NCBI RefSeq assembly: GCF_964199755.1 | Contig: NC_133906.1 | Location: forward strand, 15,535,378-15,599,377 | Reading direction: 5' to 3' | DNA length: 64,000 nt | DNA from: Larus michahellis | Taxonomy: Eukaryota > Chordata > Aves > Charadriiformes > Laridae | In this document: positions 59,141-64,000 of the stretch, in pieces | Layout of the letters: the number at the start of each line of letters is the position of its first letter | Numbering within the stretch: position 1 is the stretch's first letter | Notes under the pieces: generated by a model | Database searches by the model: none | The model's input: the letters and a program-made list of their open reading frames with translations, nothing else | What the model was told of the DNA's origin: nothing | Translations under genes and position numbers: made by a program

Positions 59141-62100
59141 CAACTCCACGGCTCCCTCCGCTTCCTCAGCCCCGGCGGGGAAGGGGAGGGGTGGGACACA
59201 CTCCCCCCGGCACCCCGCAGCACCCCCGGGGGGTTGGGGGGGGACGGACACCCCTCCTCTCCCGCCCCGAGCATCCCGGGGGTGGGAGCGCTGGCGATGG
59301 GGCGGCTGCTCCTGTCCCTGCCCAGCTGGGACGTTTCTCACCGGGAGGAGGTTTGCTGGAAAGCCGGGATGTGTGTGCGTGTGTGTGGAATTATGAATGG
59401 GGCTGCAAAGTGGAAAAAAACCCCTCGTTTGCAAGTGCTCCACGCTCCGCAGAAATTCCCACGCACCTTGGAATTCGGAGAAGTCTCACCTTCAGAGGGG
59501 TGTCACCTATTGACTTTAATATTATTTTCTAGCTTTAACAGGCTTCCAAATCTAAAGGAAAGCTTAGTGAATTAAATGGGGGGAAAAATTATTCCGAAGA
59601 GTGGTGTTAGGTGGGTTTAGCATGTGGAATGTTTCAGGAAATAAGATGAATTTCGGGTTGCTTTAACGAACACTCCAGCAATGCTCTGCTCTGTGAGGAA
59701 CAGGGTAGCAACACGCAGGAACTTCACAGATGTAAATACGTGTTCCCTCTCCCTTGCGGAGTCTGTTTCTGATTTCAGTAACAGCTAAAATAGCATCTTT
59801 AAAATCCAGATTACAGATTTTTTGCCTGTGTAAGTGAAATGGGTGAAGAGCAGAGTTGGGTCTCAGATCTCTTTCATAGTAATATATTCAAAACAGACTG
59901 CAGATAAATGCCTCTGCTGATCCCTGGTTCATCTCAGCCCCTCTCCCAACATACCGCTGCCCACGCTCCCCGCTCGCACGCCCATCCGCCTGATTAAAAA
60001 CCGACCGAAACCAGCCATCCTGCCAGTTCAGGCAGCGCTTGGGAAGGACGCTCCACGCACTTCCCAGCTCCGCTTGCATTTTAAGTTTCCCACATGGCTT
60101 CGTTCCTGCCGGCTCCTATTGGCAGCGGCCATCCCCACCACGTTCCCGGCTCGGGTGTTGGCAGGCTGTGAGTACAGCCCTACCACACACAGCCTGCACG
60201 TTGCGCACAGGCAGCCGCCTTGTTCCTGGCCCTGGGTTTCATGCGAGACGTGCCGACACGCCGGGAACAGCCTGCCTCCGCTGCCGCCGCTGCCCTGCAT
60301 GGGATGGGGAAGCAAGGGTGGGCGGCACGTTGGGGACAAGGGGGTGGGGGGGAACAGCCAACGTGGCAGGGAGATTCTGGGGTGAAAGCCCCTGTTCCCA
60401 GGCAGGTTTGTGCGGCTGCTGTTGGCGCAATGGGGTGGGGGGGGACAGTCCGATAGTTTTTCTTCTGCTTTGGGCATTTGCACTGCATGGTTTTAAAACA
60501 GCTCCTGAGGGTCTTGTTTCACTCTGCTGGGGATGGTCTGGGGTGTGTGTTATTAAATGTCAACAGGACCAAACAGAGAGGTTTGTTTCACAGCCTGGTG
60601 ATAAAAACAAGCACCCGAGGCATGGCAGGTCTCGGTTCAAATCTTTGAAAGAAATTGTCATTATCCAATTCCCTGTACAAGGAAGACAAAACCGCATGAG
60701 AGCGGAAAAGGCTTATTTCAGAGTCACTGTTGACTGGGGTGTGGGGATGCTCGCTGGGCACCAGGGACGCTCAGCTTAAACAAACTCATCCACATCCCAT
60801 CCAGGGCTGTAATCCTGCCCTGCTGCGGCTCAGGGTAATTCCTCCTCGGCAGCCTCTTCTCTTCTATAAGCAGGAACAGTCTCGGGGGAAACTGTGGGAA
60901 GGGAAAGCTATTTTCCCTCCCCCTCTGCTAATAAAAATTTGGGTGCAGCCTTAGCTGATGGCAATTTGAACTTCCCCCAAGCCAGGAAACTCACGTACAG
61001 GCTGGAGAAAAATTGGAGGCAGTTCTCGAGCTTTCCAAAAGCAAATCTCTTCTTGTGTGACTCTTGCTCATGTTGAAAGAGCCAAGCGTATTAGTTATTA
61101 AATAAGCAAAGTGTTGCTTTATTTCCAAGTTAAATGTAGAAATGGATGTATTTGAGGTGTGTGTAAATACGGTAACTGCTCACTTTGCGCCTGAGCAGTT
61201 CGATGTCTTTATGCCAAGCGCTGGCTTTGATGGTAATTATTTCTGAGAGCTCAAAGGTGTCTCTTGCCTGGTGTGACAGATTTTGGTGGCCATGTACAGC
61301 TGTCTCTGACACCTGCTCTATCTCAAAATGCTGAACACAGAAGAGGAAGAAGCTTTAGCAAAGGATTTGAGGGAAAGGAAACATATATGGAATTTAGCAA
61401 GGTCTGGCCCAAAAGAAACCCTGATAATCCAGACGTATTTTCTTTATGCAAACGTATGCCGAGGTGCTCAGCATACGCTGGTGCTTTGTGTGCCTGCTGT
61501 ATCTCCAGCAGGTCTGCTCAGCTTCAGCAAACGTGTTTCGGCAAGCAGCCGGCGTTTCACGCTGCACAGGGCGAGCGCAGGTCGAAGCATCCATTTCAGC
61601 CCTCCACAAAGCCTCCCAATCACATAGTCATTAATCAGGGCTTGGACTCTGCCCCCCCACAAAAGGAGTGTTTCGGCCCGGGCGTAGTCATCAGGGTCTC
61701 GCCGTTGTCCTCAGCTCTGCAGATGGGACGTGCCTGAGCCACGCCGTCCCCAGGGGAGCACAGCCATACCTGTGCACATAGCGTATCGCCCGCTCTCTCC
61801 GGCTAATTAGAGGGGCATTGTCGCTGGTGAAAGGTCTGTCATTTCATTTCATTAACTATTCTTTTCAGGTCTCTGCCCCAGCATAAGGCTCCCTGGCAAA
61901 CCAAGGCTTTGCCTCCGAGGGTAAGACCTGGTGGGACCAGCGGTGATTTGCCACCCCCAGGAGGGTGGTTTGTAGCACAGGGCGGGGGGGATGAGCGCTT
62001 GTCTCCTCCTAAAATAAGAAAGAAGAGGTTTAGCAATAGGATTACCATTCGAAGCAAAATCTTCATTGGTTTTGGCCACCTGGAAGTAGAAATGTTTCAT

Positions 62101-64000
62101 GCTGAGCACAACATGTAGCTGAGCTGGAGCACGACGTTCGTGCTCTAAAGCATGGAGACAGACACCAGCCACATGCTGCCATCCTGGAGGCCTTTCAAAG
62201 CAGGAGCTGGTGGAACAGAGTGTCTCACCCCAAAAATAAATAGTGTTAGCGTGAAAATAGGAGGGCTCTAGATGATCCCTTGGGTCTGCCAAGGCAAGGA
62301 CATTTGTGTCTTTGTGCTGGAATGAGATTCGGATGGGGTCAGTGCCCTCATGCACAATTGGGTGAGGCTTTTCCTCCTGCTGAGGGTCCCTTAGGTATTT
62401 CTCTGCATCCCGGGGACCAAAAGATACACGATTACAATTGTTACCATTATTAGAAATATTTCAGTATTGCTGGTTTTGGTTATGCTGGTTATTTCAAATG
62501 CAGGTTTAGCTACGATTACAATTAGCTGTCCTTCAAAATGTCATAGTGTTCCATACAAGGAAGATGAAGATGCCAGTCATCGTGAGAAATCTTTGTAAAA
62601 CGGCCATGAAACTGAAGCTACTTATTGCTGTTGAGGCAAAGTGATGTGAATGGCTCATCTGAGTTTCATGTATAAGAATATCCTTATCAGCCTGTTGAGG
62701 AGAAGATTACACATTTGAAGTGACGTGACATAATCCCTGCATATCGTGTCAGGAGTTTGGGAGAGGAATTAGACTTAAAATGCTCACTGGAAAATTCAGC
62801 ATTAAGGTGGAGGTGCACAGATGCCACGTGTGTTGTATGTAGCTTTTTTCCTCTGGTTGCCCCACTTCAGGTTTTTATGACTTTTTTAGTGTTGTAACCA
62901 CATTGTGTCCAGCACCAGATGCCCTGTGTTATATGGGAGAGGTGGTGTGAGCCTCCTGCAGCGCACGGGCCCTCAGCCCTTGCGACAGAGCAAATCTAAA
63001 ACTCAATCCCAAGCTTGAAGCGAGGGGAGAATTGCCTCAGATTTTGGGAGGGTGTTGCAAGCCTTCTCCCGCCGTGCTGCCCTTAGTCAGTGGAGGATGT
63101 GCTACAGGCTGCGGTCAAATCCGCGTTTTCACCTTTAGCTCTAAATGACCTTTTTCTTCCCTCAATAGCCCTGAACAGTAGTTGTGTCATCCTTGCATGT
63201 GTTTGTGTATCGTAAGTTGAAAGTCAAAGCTTTGGATTCCGTCTTTGGTCTCTGGAAACATGAAACATATTTCAGGGAAAACAGCTGTGTTCCCTTCTGT
63301 GGAGTTTCACAACGGATGAATTCTGCAAAATAAGGCTTGCATTGTTGTTGCAGTCGCTGCTTTCTTTTGATATTTTCTTTTTATTTTTATTTCCATGATG
63401 AGATTAAATTCTAGACGCTGCTCCTTCTCTGGGGAATAATTTTAAGGCAGTTCTCTTCATAGACCTAAATTATTCACCAAGAAGGATTTTTTGCTGAGAT
63501 GAGAATGAATAGGTCGGATCCGGGACTGTTGTCAGGGCTTGGAGCTCTTTGAAGCTCTTCATCATGAATCATTAAAAAGGGCTGCAACAACATGGCAAAA
63601 CAGAGAACGTGCTTTTTGTGTCGGTGATCTGAGAATCACCTCTAGATATGTACAAAAGGATTAATCCTGCCTGTGGCTTTTTACATTGAGAAAAGAGTAA
63701 GTTGTGTTTAATTTCCTACTGACTCATTTCCTTGCGTGCTACAACTTACCATTGGTTTTCACATGCAAGTACATTTTACGCTTTAGACAATTTTTTTAAT
63801 AGGCATCTAAGCTGAGAATGGTTGTAGGTATTTATTTTGTGCTTAATCATGCAGTGAGTTGGATGGCTTTTTTGTTATTCACCCTGATACTCTCTGTAGT
63901 GTAGAGGGAATAATGCGAAGGTAAGAAAAGGCCGTTTGTTTGATCTGACTCAGTCACATTCCTGATAGTGCCGGCTGAAGCCCTGAGAAGTCTCCGTGGC
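59141..64000. other. CXCL14 upstream flank, non-coding
   Basis: The first 200 bases are GC/CpG-rich with a G-run near 59226-59243 and belong to the promoter island. The rest has no recognisable gene or repeat. In human the next gene on this side is SLC25A48, but no exon of it is seen. A unique AT-rich block at about 62.43-62.74 kb has GATTACAATT repeated twice (near 62429 and 62513) and may be regulatory. Confidence 0.5.

Noticed and set aside
1-64000. Exons of MACROH2A1, TIFAB or SLC25A48, the neighbours in mammals
   Set aside because: I looked for recognisable peptide segments at both ends and found none; these genes must lie outside the window.
1-64000. CRISPR arrays, insertion sequences, tRNA or rRNA genes, endogenous retroviral genes
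   Set aside because: No regularly spaced repeat arrays, transposase, cloverleaf-like or retroviral coding signatures were seen.

Overview
The window is vertebrate and almost certainly avian nuclear DNA. Five clear 3'-truncated CR1 (chicken repeat 1) LINE fragments end in the diagnostic ATTCTATGATTCTATGA tail, and no SINEs or mammalian repeats were recognised. Two orthologous genes place the locus: the proneural bHLH gene NEUROG1 and the chemokine gene CXCL14. Both are on the minus strand and in the same order and orientation as I recall for human 5q31 (the chicken counterpart should be chromosome 13). No bacterial-type genes, operons or CRISPR arrays are present.

Layout. Positions 1-30 kb are NEUROG1 3' flanking DNA with no recognisable protein gene. 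They hold two CR1 copies, a small minisatellite, purine tracts and several AT-rich, homeodomain/POU/E-box-bearing blocks that look like candidate developmental enhancers. NEUROG1 occupies about 30.17-31.86 kb inside a strong GC/CpG-rich island. It has a TATA box, a probable 5' UTR intron of 213 bp, a 177-codon coding sequence and a 3' UTR with a poly(A) signal. Positions 31.9-49.3 kb separate the two genes and form the NEUROG1 upstream flank, with two more CR1 copies, a long TG/CA tract and further candidate regulatory blocks. CXCL14 occupies about 49.35-59.07 kb. All four coding exons can be placed to the base, giving a 98-residue secreted chemokine. One CR1 copy lies in its last intron. Positions 59.1-64 kb are the CXCL14 upstream flank.

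The two genes are not known to act in one pathway. NEUROG1 drives neuronal commitment in cranial placodes, dorsal root ganglia and neural tube. CXCL14 is a homeostatic secreted CXC chemokine. They share a conserved syntenic block, so some of the intervening non-coding DNA probably regulates NEUROG1.

The most unusual observation is that the predicted NEUROG1 intron, if spliced, creates a new in-frame ATG across the exon junction, directly before the genomic ATG. The NEUROG1 protein also lacks the acidic N-terminal region of mammalian NEUROG1. I found no convincing novel gene system. Most long open frames are antisense or shadow frames, several lacking any ATG start.
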